Origin: Sporosarcina globispora
Lineage (GTDB): Bacteria > Bacillota > Bacilli > Bacillales > Cytobacillaceae
Assembly: GCF_001274725.1 (NCBI RefSeq)
Contig: NZ_LGUF01000007.1
Location: forward strand, 4,901,224-4,965,223
Length of the DNA: 64,000 nt
Reading direction: 5' to 3'
The notes below the pieces were generated by a model. The model did no database searches, had not been told where the DNA came from, and saw only the letters and a program-made list of their open reading frames with translations. Shown here one piece after another: positions 35,760 to 44,421 of the stretch (positions are counted from its first letter, which is position 1; every line of letters begins with the position of its first letter). The position numbers and the translations under genes were made by a program.

Positions 35760-36178
35760 ACTACAACCGAAATATAGATGCGCTTCCCCTAAATTAACAC
35801 CTTTTTGCTTTTGGACACAATGCGTTTATAAGAATCCACGGAATGGTGCAATTCCAGGGCCTGGTCCAACCATGATAATTGGTGTGCGTTTCTCGTATTT
35901 ATGAAGAGGACAAACCGTAAATGTTGCCTATTCCCGTATTTGTGCTCGAGTTGCCGATTCCTGAACCTCAACACTATAGCTAAGAAAGTCAAATAAACTA
36001 ACAGGACGGTCCAAAGGAAGATGAGCTGTACTGCGTCCACTTGTACTCAGTATGACTTGATCCTTCCCGTTTAATCCAAAACGTTTTAAATTCGGTTGAC
36101 ATTTTTTCGGCCGTTACTTAGCAGCACTCCAAGGTGGTCTCCTTCCGGCAAGGCTACCTCAATATGTCGAGTGCTCCA
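35760..36178 (-). pseudogene. Remnant of a P450-BM3-like (CYP102) reductase domain
   Basis: Broken minus-strand frames give SRHIEVALPEGDHLGVL, KNVNRILKRFGLNGKD, ATRAQIRELATFTVC and then, after a deletion, KYEKRTPIIMVGPGPGIAPF, and later GVNLGEAHLYFGC. In order these match the FAD- and NADPH-binding parts of CYP102-type flavocytochromes (or a related diflavin reductase). There are several frameshifts and deletions and no usable start. Confidence 0.65.
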
Positions 36179-36257
36179 GCCCGTGACATGATGAAAATAT
36201 CAAAACACTGGCTCATAAATCCGGACGTTCATGTGCTGTCAGTGATCATGAGAATGA
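36167..36257 (+). repeat. Direct repeat copy 2
   Basis: Right copy of the repeat at 34070-34169, with small deletions and several substitutions (for example CTCATAAATCC against CTGATAAATCC). It marks the right border of the inserted DNA. Confidence 0.85.
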
Positions 36258-36348
36258 CAGTGTTCAGACCTCACCAAAGGTTGCAGATGTGAAATACAGC
36301 GCTGAATTAAATTGGGATGAACGGATTACTAAGAAAAGGCTTAAATAA
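36238..36348 (+). pseudogene. Displaced 3' end of the general stress gene
   Basis: The frame AVSDHENDSVQTSPKVADVK continues to WDERITKKRLK and TAA. It has no start or ribosome site of its own and is the detached C-terminal end of the gene at 33646, followed by that gene's original terminator. Confidence 0.8.
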
Positions 36349-36352
36349 CACA

Positions 36353-36378
36353 GGACTCCTGGCCTGGGGTCTTTTTTT
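36353..36378 (+). terminator. Original terminator of the stress gene
   Basis: GGACTCC and a partly wobble-paired GGGGTC enclose a short GC-rich loop, followed by TTTTTTT. It is now separated from its gene by about 2.1 kb. Confidence 0.65.
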
Positions 36379-36384
36379 GAAACA

Positions 36385-36407
36385 AAAAAGAGAGGTCCCC
36401 CTCTCTT
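36385..36407 (-). terminator. Terminator after yhbH
   Basis: AAGAGAGG and CCTCTCTT pair on the minus strand, followed by TTTTTTG, directly at the yhbH stop codon. Confidence 0.8.
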
Positions 36408-37578
36408 AAGCATACTTTTTCTTATCCTCATCCTGTTTGAAGAAACTCTTCATCGCATGGAATACATCTGCTTTTTGCTTAAGGATATAATAGCGGAAAT
36501 CCTCATTTTTAATATTTTTATAGGCGGACATCAGGGTCGAGTGGCGGTTATACTGGTTGACCTCACCATATCCAAACATATTGGACACTTTCATCAGGTC
36601 TTCAACTAGTTTAACACAGCGGGCGTTGTCAGAGGTCAGGTTATCACCGTCTGAGAAATGGAAAGGATAAATATTATATTTGCGCGGGTCGTATTTGGCA
36701 TCAATCAGTTCAAGCGCTTTACGGTATGCCGATGAACAAATTGTTCCCCCACTTTCACCTTTGGAGAAAAAGTCTTCTTCTGATACCACTTTGGCTTCAG
36801 TATGGTGGGCAATAAACTCAATGTGGACTGTTTCATATTTGGTTCTTAGGAATCGGGTCATCCAGAAGAAAAAGCTTCTGGCCATATACTTTTCCCATAT
36901 TCCCATCGAGCCGCTCGTATCCATCATTGCAAGCACGACAGCCTTTGAATCAGGCTTTACAATTTCATTCCAAGTCTTGAACTTCAAATCTTCCTTATAA
37001 ATCGGGTGGAAAGCTGCCTTTCCATTCATTGCATTGCGTTTGAATGCAGACATCATGGTCCGCTTCTTATCAATATTGCCCATCAGGCCGGTCTTTCTGA
37101 TATCATTAAATTCAATATTCTCTACCAGGTTTTCATCCTGCTCTTTTCTCTTTAAATTAGGCAATTCCAATTGTTTAAATAAAGCTTCTTCAATTTCCAT
37201 CAGTGAAACTTCTGCTTCAAAATAATCCTCGCCTGCCTGGTCGCCTGCCCCTTGCCCTTTTCCAGGCCCTTTCTGGCTGCCGGATCCGTCACGTGCCACT
37301 ACATCTCCAATCTGGCTATCTCCATCGCCTTGGCCGACATGTTTGTTTTTATCATAGTTATAACGGATTTTGTATTCATCCAATGAGCGAATCGGAATTT
37401 TTACTACTTCCCGCCCATTCGACATCACAATGTTTTCTTCCGTTATCAAATCAGGCAAATTGTTGCGGATTGCTTCCTGGACTTTATCCTGATGACGCTG
37501 CTGGTCATCATAGCCTTTGCGATGGAGGGACCAATCTTCTTGGGAAATCACAAACTGATGGTTATTGACATTCGTCAT
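36406..37578 (-). CDS. yhbH: Sporulation protein YhbH (DUF444, VWA-like)
   Basis: 390 residues. The N-terminal conserved part ([20 protein letters not shown]) is followed by a Gly-rich linker (about 95-115) and a von Willebrand A-like domain with MIDAS motif MMDTSGSMG. YhbH is needed for normal sporulation in B. subtilis and is encoded near prkA there and here. The VWA fold suggests a metal-dependent protein contact. AGGAGGGG precedes the ATG. Confidence 0.92.
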   Translation of the reverse strand: MTNVNNHQFVISQEDWSLHRKGYDDQQRHQDKVQEAIRNNLPDLITEENIVMSNGREVVKIPIRSLDEYKIRYNYDKNKHVGQGDGDSQIGDVVARDGSGSQKGPGKGQGAGDQAGEDYFEAEVSLMEIEEALFKQLELPNLKRKEQDENLVENIEFNDIRKTGLMGNIDKKRTMMSAFKRNAMNGKAAFHPIYKEDLKFKTWNEIVKPDSKAVVLAMMDTSGSMGIWEKYMARSFFFWMTRFLRTKYETVHIEFIAHHTEAKVVSEEDFFSKGESGGTICSSAYRKALELIDAKYDPRKYNIYPFHFSDGDNLTSDNARCVKLVEDLMKVSNMFGYGEVNQYNRHSTLMSAYKNIKNEDFRYYILKQKADVFHAMKSFFKQDEDKKKYA

Positions 37579-37882
37579 GTTAACCCCTCCTTTTAAAATT
37601 AAATTTCACACATTCCAGATTCCCAACATACAATATCGCGAGTGTCAAAAAAAGACAAAACATCCCCAAACCAGCAGTCTGCCGCTTTTCATAGATTCAT
37701 TTCCCGGCAGCAAGTTTTTATTAAGGCACCAATAACAAGAAATGTTTATTACTCTATCATATGCGAGAAGACAAAATAATTTACAAATAATTTTGACAAT
37801 AATATATTCGCAGCCTCTTTTGGACAAGCCCGTTTTTCAATTCGGAAAAATCCCTTATTAAACGAAAATAAACCTCCGCCGC

Positions 37883-38068
37883 TTAGCGAAGGTTCTTGTC
37901 TTTAGTTTTATTCTGGATCGGATGGGGATATTTATCATAATCCTCTTTTAATTCTTTATTGGTCCGCAAGTTTTCCATCTGCTTGCCCAGGTTTTCCATT
38001 TCTTCAATATTTTCTGCCATTGAACTGTTTCTCGGTGTATAATTCCTGTCCAATTCTTTCTTTTTCAT
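37883..38068 (-). CDS. Small hydrophilic protein, unknown
   Basis: 61 residues, MKKKELDRNYTPRNSSMAEN and on, rich in Lys, Glu and Asn, with no membrane segment; mostly helical. AGAGGTGA precedes the ATG at 38068. It lies between yhbH and prkA on the same strand, so it may belong to the same sporulation programme. It resembles small spore-type hydrophilic proteins in composition only. No family is recognised. Confidence 0.55.
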   Translation of the reverse strand: MKKKELDRNYTPRNSSMAENIEEMENLGKQMENLRTNKELKEDYDKYPHPIQNKTKDKNLR

Positions 38069-38185
38069 GAATATCACCTCTGCTGTATTTATACCCCTAA
38101 TTGGTCTTATCTAAACTTTTGTGCAGCATATGCTGCATAAATTTGGCCAAGCGAAAATAGGTTTATACCAAAAGGGGGGATTATT

Positions 38186-38323
38186 ATGAGCGAAATCCTT
38201 TGCTGCGGATGGTGCGGGGAATTATCACTGTTTGACCGGACCGTTTATCTTGAAAACACGCCAATATGTCCGGAATGCCAGAAAAAAAAGAAAGAAGCTG
38301 CACTTAAAATAGAGAAAAATTGA
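38186..38323 (+). CDS. 45-residue zinc-ribbon peptide
   Basis: AAAGGGGGG precedes an ATG at 38186 that opens MSEILCCGWCGELSLFDRTV and continues through a CPEC motif to a Lys-rich tail. CxxC (CGWC) and CPEC, 25 residues apart, would bind one zinc. A terminator follows directly. I do not recognise the family. It differs from the GapA-binding peptide SR1P in spacing and sequence. Small zinc ribbons of this kind often bind another protein or RNA, which is inference. Confidence 0.7.
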   Translation: MSEILCCGWCGELSLFDRTVYLENTPICPECQKKKKEAALKIEKN

Positions 38324-38328
38324 TGAAG

Positions 38329-38352
38329 AGAGGCTTTTGGAGCCTCTTTTTT
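38329..38352 (+). terminator. Terminator after the zinc-ribbon peptide
   Basis: AGAGGC and GCCTCT around a short loop, followed by TTTTTT. Confidence 0.85.
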
Positions 38353-38422
38353 ATTTGGAGTATTTTCCCTTAAATCTATCAATAACACCACTATTTTTTC
38401 TTTTATTCATCCACAAAAACAA

Positions 38423-38445
38423 GCCTGGCAGCAACTCTGCCAGGC
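38423..38445 (-). terminator. Terminator after prkA
   Basis: GCCTGGCAG and CTGCCAGGC form a perfect stem, followed on the minus strand by TTGTTTTTG. Confidence 0.85.
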
Positions 38446-38453
38446 CCTTCTTT

Positions 38454-40349
38454 TTAACGATTCAGCAAGCTTCCCACATAGCGGAGCAGTTCGTTTGCTG
38501 ATGTCGAGTTATAGCCATGTTCGTCAATTAATCTTGCTACAACTTCATTCACCTTCTTCAGCTGCTGCTCATCCGGCGTTTTTGAAGATGTTGTGATCTT
38601 CACTACATCTTTCAGATCAGCGAAAAGCTTCTTCTGGATGGCTTCTCGCAGACGGTCATGCGAATTATAGTCAAACCGCTTGCCTTTTCTTGCGTAAGCT
38701 GAGATGCGAATGAGTATTTCCTCCCTGAATGCTTTCTTTGCATTTTCGGAAATTCCGATTTGTTCTTCGATCGAACGCATAAGCTTTTCATCCGGACTGA
38801 TTTCCTCGCCAGTTAATGGATCGCGCAGCTTCGCTTTATTGCAGTATGCTTCAACATTATCCAGATAATTTTCCATAAGCGTTTTTGCAGATTCTTCATA
38901 CGAATAGACAAATGCCTTCTGTACTTCCTTCTTGGCAATATCATCATACTCTTTGCGGGCCAGTGAAATAAAGTTCAGGTATCTTTCTTTCAATTCCGGT
39001 GTAATGGATGGATGCTGATCCAATCCTTCTTTAAGTGAACGCAATACATCCAGCGCATTAATGCTTGTGATATTTTTGCGGATGATTGTAGAAGAGATCC
39101 TGTTAATGACATAGCGCGGGTCAATACCGCTCATGCCTTCATCTGCATGCTCTTTTTTCAATTCTTCCACATCGGCTCTGTTATAGCCCTCCACGCTCTC
39201 TCCATCATACAAACGCATTTTCTTAACTAAATCTATATCGCCTTTTTTCGGATCTTTCATTCGGGTTAAGATTGTAAACATCGCTGCAACCCTCAAGGTA
39301 TGCGGCGCAATGTGTACGTTGGAAACATCGCTTTCACGGATCATTTTATCGTAAATCTTCTCTTCCTCTGAAACCCTTAAATTATATGGGATTGGCATAA
39401 CGATAATCCTGGAATGCAGAGCTTCATTCTTCTTATTTGAAATGAATGAGCGATACTCTGTTTCATTCGTGTGTGCGACAATTAGCTCATCTGCCGAAAT
39501 CAAGGCGAAACGTCCAGCTTTAAAGTTGCCTTCCTGTGTCAGGGACAATAAATGCCATAAAAATTTCTCATCGCACTTCAGCATTTCCTGGAATTCCATC
39601 ATACCGCGGTTTGCTTTATTTAGTTCCCCATCGAAACGATAGGCCCGAGGATCTGATTCTGAACCATATTCAGCAATGGTTGAAAAATCTATACTTCCAG
39701 TCAGATCGGCAATATCCTGTGATTTTGGATCTGAAGGGCTGAAAGTTCCAATCCCCACCCTGCGATCTTCTGAGAAAATGATTCTTTCAATCAAAACATC
39801 TTCTATGCGGCCGCCATACTCCTGTTCGAGACGCATACTATTCAATGGCGATAGGTTTCCTTCAATTCTTATTCCATATTCATCATGAAAGTCCTTTCGG
39901 AGATGATGCGGGATTAAATGAAGTGGATCTTCATGCATTGGGCACCCCTTAATAGCATAGACGGCTCCCCTATCAGCGTGAGAATATTGCTCTAAACCTC
40001 TTTTTAGCATCGTCACTAAAGTTGATTTACCGCCGCTGACCGGCCCCATTAATAAAAGGATCCTTTTGCGGACATCAAGGCGTTTGGCTGCCGGATGAAA
40101 ATATTCTTCCACCAGCCTTTCCAGTGCTTCTTCTAAACCGAAGAGCTGATTGCTGAAAAACTGATATCGTTTTTGCCCCTTTACTTCTTCGACACCGGCA
40201 TCCTTAATCATATTATATACCCGTGAATGTGCTGACTGGGCAACCCATGGCTTCTCTTTAACAATTTCTAAATACTCTCCAAAAGTCCCTTCCCATTTAA
40301 GCTTTGCCTCTTCGTGTCTGTACATCTCAATTTTTTTTAGAATATCCAT
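38454..40349 (-). CDS. prkA: Serine protein kinase PrkA
   Basis: 631 residues. The N-terminal AAA+ part has Walker A GPVSGGKSTLVTMLK. The C-terminal part is the PrkA kinase-like domain. In Bacillus PrkA is produced in the mother cell and supports sporulation; both kinase and Lon-like protease activities have been proposed. GGGGGAGG lies 5 bp before the ATG at 40349, and the seven codons further upstream are not used. A SigE-type promoter lies about 40 bp upstream, which agrees with mother-cell expression. Confidence 0.93.
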   Translation of the reverse strand: MDILKKIEMYRHEEAKLKWEGTFGEYLEIVKEKPWVAQSAHSRVYNMIKDAGVEEVKGQKRYQFFSNQLFGLEEALERLVEEYFHPAAKRLDVRKRILLLMGPVSGGKSTLVTMLKRGLEQYSHADRGAVYAIKGCPMHEDPLHLIPHHLRKDFHDEYGIRIEGNLSPLNSMRLEQEYGGRIEDVLIERIIFSEDRRVGIGTFSPSDPKSQDIADLTGSIDFSTIAEYGSESDPRAYRFDGELNKANRGMMEFQEMLKCDEKFLWHLLSLTQEGNFKAGRFALISADELIVAHTNETEYRSFISNKKNEALHSRIIVMPIPYNLRVSEEEKIYDKMIRESDVSNVHIAPHTLRVAAMFTILTRMKDPKKGDIDLVKKMRLYDGESVEGYNRADVEELKKEHADEGMSGIDPRYVINRISSTIIRKNITSINALDVLRSLKEGLDQHPSITPELKERYLNFISLARKEYDDIAKKEVQKAFVYSYEESAKTLMENYLDNVEAYCNKAKLRDPLTGEEISPDEKLMRSIEEQIGISENAKKAFREEILIRISAYARKGKRFDYNSHDRLREAIQKKLFADLKDVVKITTSSKTPDEQQLKKVNEVVARLIDEHGYNSTSANELLRYVGSLLNR

Positions 40350-40389
40350 AAGGACCTCCCCCTGTCGCATTATCAGAGACGATTAATAT

Positions 40390-40418
40390 ACTCTATGCGA
40401 CCCCGCAATCGAACATGC
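40390..40418 (-). promoter_or_regulatory. Candidate SigE promoter of prkA
   Basis: Minus strand GCATGTT, 14 bp, CATAGAGT. Against the SigE pattern (KMATATT, 13-15 bp, CATACANT) it has one mismatch in each box. Confidence 0.65.
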
Positions 40419-40603
40419 GCAAACTATTGAGAGTTTGGTTTGTACTTTTTGAGGGGAATAAATATTAGGAATACTTTGCAGCAAGATCTAACTGTAAAAA
40501 AAACTCCATACTTTTCATTCACAGTTATTCATTTTTGGGCTATAATAAGCTTATATTTACATGCTTGCCTATTGACATACCGCTAAAGGAGGATTACATA
40601 TAC

Positions 40604-40699
40604 ATGGGTACAATTATTATTATCGGTGTAATGGTTGCTTTCCTTGCTGCTATTTTCACTGCTGGTTATGATGATAAGCCAGGCGTAAGCAAAAAATAA
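40604..40699 (+). CDS. 31-residue single-helix membrane peptide
   Basis: AAAGGAGG precedes an ATG at 40604 opening MGTIIIIGVMVAFLAAIFTA, then a short tail GYDDKPGVSKK. One membrane helix with the tail probably cytosolic. A terminator lies at the stop codon. The strong ribosome site, promoter-like upstream DNA and terminator make a real gene likely although it is very short. The function is unknown; it is not recognised as a toxin, and the helix lacks the charged face of type I toxins. Confidence 0.7.
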   Translation: MGTIIIIGVMVAFLAAIFTAGYDDKPGVSKK

Positions 40700-40725
40700 G
40701 CTGCTGATCAATTCAGCAGCTTTTC
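40699..40725 (+). terminator. Terminator after the membrane peptide
   Basis: AGCTGCTGA and TCAGCAGCT form a perfect stem, followed by TTTTC. Confidence 0.85.
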
Positions 40726-40746
40726 TCATATCAGCACAATATAAAC

Positions 40747-41496
40747 TTATCTTAAATCCATCTTCTTCTTTTGAACATAATCCTTCATATACATTCTTGT
40801 CTGCTTTTCGAGCATGCCGGCGATTTGGCCGGTCCATGTATCCTTCCTTTTGCCGCCCGTGCGCTCATCATAGTACTCTGAAATGATTTTATTATACATT
40901 TCCAGTTCTTCACGGTAGACAGCTTCGTCCTGCTTGTATTCATTTTCATGGTAAATGTGCTGAAGAGGCAGTCTTGGCTTTTGATCGTTCTTTTTGGAAG
41001 GATAGCCTATAGCCAAGCCAAACAGCGGAATTACGCGATCCGGTGTTTTTAATAGCTCGGATACACCTTCAAGATCGTTCCTTATTCCGCCAATATAGCA
41101 GATTCCCAGCCCCAGCGATTCAGCAGCAACAGCAGCATTCTGCGCAGCCAATGCTGCATCAATGACAGATACCATAAATTTCTCAGTGCTTTCAATGGCA
41201 GGAATAACGTCTTTATTTTCCATTTGGCCCATGATGTCATGGCGATGCAAATCAGCACAAAACACGAAGAAGTGGCCATTTTCTGCAACATAACTCTGAT
41301 TGCCAGCAAATTCAGCAAGTTTCGCCTTCTTCTCTTTATCGGTAACTCCGATTATTGAATAAGCTTGAACAAAACTTGAGGTGGACGCTGCTTGAGCAGA
41401 AAGTACAATCGTTTCAATCTGTTCCCTGGACAGAGGCTTGTCCTCAAAGTGGCGTATGGAGCGATGGTTCATCAGCAAATTGGTAACTTCATTCAT
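40747..41496 (-). CDS. nfrA: NADPH-dependent FMN oxidoreductase (NfrA type)
   Basis: About 249 residues of the nitroreductase fold. HRSIRHFEDKPLSREQIETI binds FMN phosphate. AAVAAESLGLGICYIGGIRN and GLAIGYPSKKNDQKPRLP are typical of the NfrA/Frp group, which reduce flavins, quinones and nitroaromatics with NADPH. I prefer the ATG at 41496 (NEVTNLLMNH follows) after AAGGATG. The preceding GTG codon is possible. The paralogue (NfrA1 or NfrA2) cannot be told apart here. Confidence 0.85.
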   Translation of the reverse strand: MNEVTNLLMNHRSIRHFEDKPLSREQIETIVLSAQAASTSSFVQAYSIIGVTDKEKKAKLAEFAGNQSYVAENGHFFVFCADLHRHDIMGQMENKDVIPAIESTEKFMVSVIDAALAAQNAAVAAESLGLGICYIGGIRNDLEGVSELLKTPDRVIPLFGLAIGYPSKKNDQKPRLPLQHIYHENEYKQDEAVYREELEMYNKIISEYYDERTGGKRKDTWTGQIAGMLEKQTRMYMKDYVQKKKMDLR

Positions 41497-41565
41497 CACA
41501 TCTCATCCTTTCCATATGTACTTTTTCATTTTACCCAGAAAGAAAAGTTTTCTCCAAAGGAAAAG

Positions 41566-41585
41566 GCCTGACAATAATCAGGCCC
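41566..41585 (-). terminator. Terminator after trmL
   Basis: GGCCTGA and TCAGGCC pair perfectly, followed on the minus strand by TTTTCC. Confidence 0.75.
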
Positions 41586-41594
41586 TGTGCATTC

Positions 41595-42068
41595 TTATTT
41601 TAAGTGTAAATAATCCTGCTGCCGCAGTGCCTCATAAACAAGAATGGCTGCTGTGTTGGATAAATTAAGCGAACGGACATTATCATTCATTGGAACCCTT
41701 AATGCGCGCTCTTTATTGCTTTCGATAACATCCTTCGGAAGGCCGGTCGTTTCCTTGCCGAAAATAAAATAATAATCCTTATCAACATTACTGTAATCGA
41801 AAGTGGAATGCGGCGCAGTTCCATACTTCGTTAAGTAGAAGTATTCACCGCCTTCAGTGCTTTTAAAGAAATCGTCAAATGAATTATGATAAACGATATT
41901 CACAAATTGCCAATAATCCAAGCCGGCACGCTTCAGCATTTTATCATCCGTTGAAAAGCCGAGCGGCCGAATCAGATGCAATGTCGTATCGGTTGCCGCG
42001 CAGGTACGGGCTATATTACCAGTATTAGCCGGGATTTCCGGCTGATATAATACTACATGCAATCCCAC
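41595..42068 (-). CDS. trmL: tRNA (cytidine(34)-2'-O)-methyltransferase TrmL (CspR)
   Basis: 157 residues of the SPOUT fold. It methylates the wobble ribose of tRNA-Leu isoacceptors. GLHVVLYQPEIPANTGNIAR starts the protein, and the SAM-binding knot is seen in YYFIFGKETTGLPKDV and RSLNLSNTAAILVYEALRQ. I choose the GTG at 42068 because GAGGTG lies 6 bp upstream and this gives the N-terminus usual for the family. The GTG three codons earlier overlaps that site. Its place between nfrA and yhbB follows the yhb order. Confidence 0.92.
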   Translation of the reverse strand: MGLHVVLYQPEIPANTGNIARTCAATDTTLHLIRPLGFSTDDKMLKRAGLDYWQFVNIVYHNSFDDFFKSTEGGEYFYLTKYGTAPHSTFDYSNVDKDYYFIFGKETTGLPKDVIESNKERALRVPMNDNVRSLNLSNTAAILVYEALRQQDYLHLK

Positions 42069-42130
42069 TTTTTTCACCTCTAATTAAAATCTGCATGTTT
42101 CATTATATCACTTTGATATCACCATACAAA

Positions 42131-43009
42131 TTACTGATCATCAGCTATAGTCAAAAATTTATATTTGATATTGGGTGTATAGGCTGTTGAATCTTCATAA
42201 GCCCAATAGCGCATTCTGCTGTTATAGGTATGGGCATTGACCAGGGGCATACCGGATGCATCTTTTCCAGTAACGATGGTTGTATGGTCAAATCGCCCGT
42301 CTCCCTGGAAGTCATAGCAAATGACATCTCCTATTAAGAGCTGATCCGGACTGGAGACTTCCTCAGCCCTTAATCCCGAATTAGAGCTCGGAAGATACAA
42401 CCGCATTGAATTCGCTACCGACCAGCTGTAGCTCCAGTTCTCGCTCCTCATCCACCATCCTTTCCCCCGGTTCGGATACCCTCTCATCGGGCCGCCGCCT
42501 ACATGAAGACACTGGGAGATATAATTGGTGCAATCCACATCAAATTTTTTATAAGCTGGATTATAGCTGTTCCACCATTTTTCTGCATACTGGACAGCCC
42601 TCATGCGGTCATACTCATACTCATGCCTATCCTCCTCGCTATATTCCCGAACTAGAGGCGCTTCTTCTTTTTGAATATCTTTTAAAAAATTTTTCTCCCG
42701 ATCCTCAACTAATACGCCTTTATAGAAATCGGCTGTACGCTCTTCAATTTCTTCTTCCATGTAGAGTACGCCCCTATGGTTAATAAGATATTTGAAGTGA
42801 ACTCTGTACTCAACTGGCTTAACATCATCCTTCTCCTTGCCGACTATGATTACTTTTCCGGTTGCCTGGGCTTTGACAATCTCACCGGAACGCCCGGAAA
42901 GGGATTCTTTCTTTTTTTCAATTTTAGGGCATGTATGAATTGAACTTCTTGAATGCGAAACGCATTGCTGCACTCTTTTTATTAACAGCTCCTGAAGCTG
43001 GTCCCTCAC
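42131..43009 (-). CDS. yhbB: Amidase-domain protein (YhbB-like)
   Basis: About 292 residues. The C-terminal putative amidase domain (about 150-290) has the Cys-His pattern of NlpC-like enzymes: DCTNYISQCLHVGGGPMRGY with the nucleophile Cys and GDGRFDHTTIVTG with the His. No signal peptide is visible. The substrate is unknown; cell-wall peptides are likely. I place the start at the GTG at 43009 (RDQLQELL follows), 8 bp after GGAG. The frame runs open to 43189 but the extra 60 codons cross the queG terminator and lack a site. Confidence 0.78.
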   Translation of the reverse strand: MRDQLQELLIKRVQQCVSHSRSSIHTCPKIEKKKESLSGRSGEIVKAQATGKVIIVGKEKDDVKPVEYRVHFKYLINHRGVLYMEEEIEERTADFYKGVLVEDREKNFLKDIQKEEAPLVREYSEEDRHEYEYDRMRAVQYAEKWWNSYNPAYKKFDVDCTNYISQCLHVGGGPMRGYPNRGKGWWMRSENWSYSWSVANSMRLYLPSSNSGLRAEEVSSPDQLLIGDVICYDFQGDGRFDHTTIVTGKDASGMPLVNAHTYNSRMRYWAYEDSTAYTPNIKYKFLTIADDQ

Positions 43010-43152
43010 GCATCTCACTCCTCTCCTATTCATACATATGAAAGGATGCAGAGGACTTTGCTTAATTTTTCGTGAAAGTGTACAGTATATTAACCTGCCT
43101 GGCGAGTTTCTCTGCGTAAAAATTTTATTTCTCTGCTCAGCAAAATTAGCCA

Positions 43153-43178
43153 TAAAAAATAGAGGGAGTTCCCCCTCA
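43153..43178 (-). terminator. Terminator after queG
   Basis: GAGGG and CCCTC around GGAACT, followed on the minus strand by TATTTTTTAT. It lies against the queG stop codon. Confidence 0.7.
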
Positions 43179-44312
43179 TCATTGTTCAATGAAACTTAAA
43201 CCTTTTTCAATTTCAGGAATAACCTCTCCGTCTTTCTCCTGCTGCAAAGCCTGTTTAAGAGCAGCTAAAGATTCTTCACCGCCAATTTTTCCAAGCGCCC
43301 ACGCAGCCGTTCCCCGGATTACCGGCCGCGGATCTTCTGTCATGACTTTAATCAGATCATCTACCGCTGTTTCGTCTTTGTAGTGAGCCAAGGCGATAAT
43401 GGCATTACGCTGGATTGGCTTCTTCCCCCTCCAGGAGCCTGAAACCGGGCCGAATTTTTCTTTAAACTCCCGGTTGCCAATAAACAGAAGCGGCCTTAAA
43501 AGCGGCTTTGCCACTTCAGGATCCGGCTCCATCTCTTTGTGCAAATGAAAGTCCTTTCCTTTATTTTCAGGGCATACGGTTTGACACGTATCGCATCCAT
43601 AAAGCCTGTTCCCCAGTTTTTCTCTATACTGCTCTGCAAGAAAGCCTTTTGTCTGCGTCAGAAACGCGACGCATTTCTGTGCATCAAGCTGGCCTCCCTG
43701 AATTAAAGCTCCAGTCGGACAGACATCAACACATTTATTGCAGCTTCCGCATCGGTCTTCCATCGGTTCATCAGGTTCAAAAGGCAGACTCGTTATCATT
43801 TCTCCAAGATACACATACGATCCGAATTCCGGTGTGATAATTGAACAGTTTTTTCCGCTCCAGCCAATTCCGGCACGCTGCGCAACAGCTCGATCCACCA
43901 GTTCACCAGTATCTACCATGGATTTGCAAATCGCCTCAGGGATTCTCGCCTGAATGAATTCCTCCAGCTTTTGAAGACGTTCCCTCAGTATATGATGATA
44001 GTCTTTGCCCCATGATGCTCGGCAGAAGATCCCTCTTCTTTCGCCTCTTTTGCTGACAACTCTAACCTTCATCTTGGAAGGATAAGCAACAGCAATAGAA
44101 ATAATTGACCTTGGCTTGTCCATCAGGAGGCTTGGATTGACTCTCTTTTCGATATCCGGCTCTTCAAATCCTGATTGATAATGATGTGCCTGCTGGCGTA
44201 TCAGTCTATTTTTCATCTCATCAAAAGTGCTGGCTGATGTAAAACCGATTTTGTCTATGCCAATTGTTTTGCTGTATTCAATCACTTCCTGCTTGAATTG
44301 AACAATATCCAT
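43179..44312 (-). CDS. queG: Epoxyqueuosine reductase QueG
   Basis: 377 residues. It reduces epoxyqueuosine to queuosine in tRNA using cobalamin and two [4Fe-4S] clusters. Cluster motifs are CGSCNKCVDVCPTGAL and YGCDTCQTVCPEN, with CVAFLTQTKG between them. The C-terminus (about 290-377) holds HEAT-like repeats (AHYKDETAVDDLIKVMTEDP and the following repeat). The Bacillus name is YhbA. AAAGGAGG precedes the ATG. Intact. Confidence 0.93.
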   Translation of the reverse strand: MDIVQFKQEVIEYSKTIGIDKIGFTSASTFDEMKNRLIRQQAHHYQSGFEEPDIEKRVNPSLLMDKPRSIISIAVAYPSKMKVRVVSKRGERRGIFCRASWGKDYHHILRERLQKLEEFIQARIPEAICKSMVDTGELVDRAVAQRAGIGWSGKNCSIITPEFGSYVYLGEMITSLPFEPDEPMEDRCGSCNKCVDVCPTGALIQGGQLDAQKCVAFLTQTKGFLAEQYREKLGNRLYGCDTCQTVCPENKGKDFHLHKEMEPDPEVAKPLLRPLLFIGNREFKEKFGPVSGSWRGKKPIQRNAIIALAHYKDETAVDDLIKVMTEDPRPVIRGTAAWALGKIGGEESLAALKQALQQEKDGEVIPEIEKGLSFIEQ

Positions 44313-44421
44313 TGTATAACCTCCTTTCAGGGGAAAATTTTATTTATATGAAAGTCTTTAATTTAAAGAATCAACGCTTATTATGATAAACTATTTTAAA
44401 GTAATTTTGGAGGTGGAAAGC

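Noticed and set aside
43010..43189. A 60-residue N-terminal extension of YhbB
   Set aside because: It would begin within the queG terminator, has no ribosome site and has basic, Cys-containing composition unlike the rest; the GTG at 43009 has GGAG.
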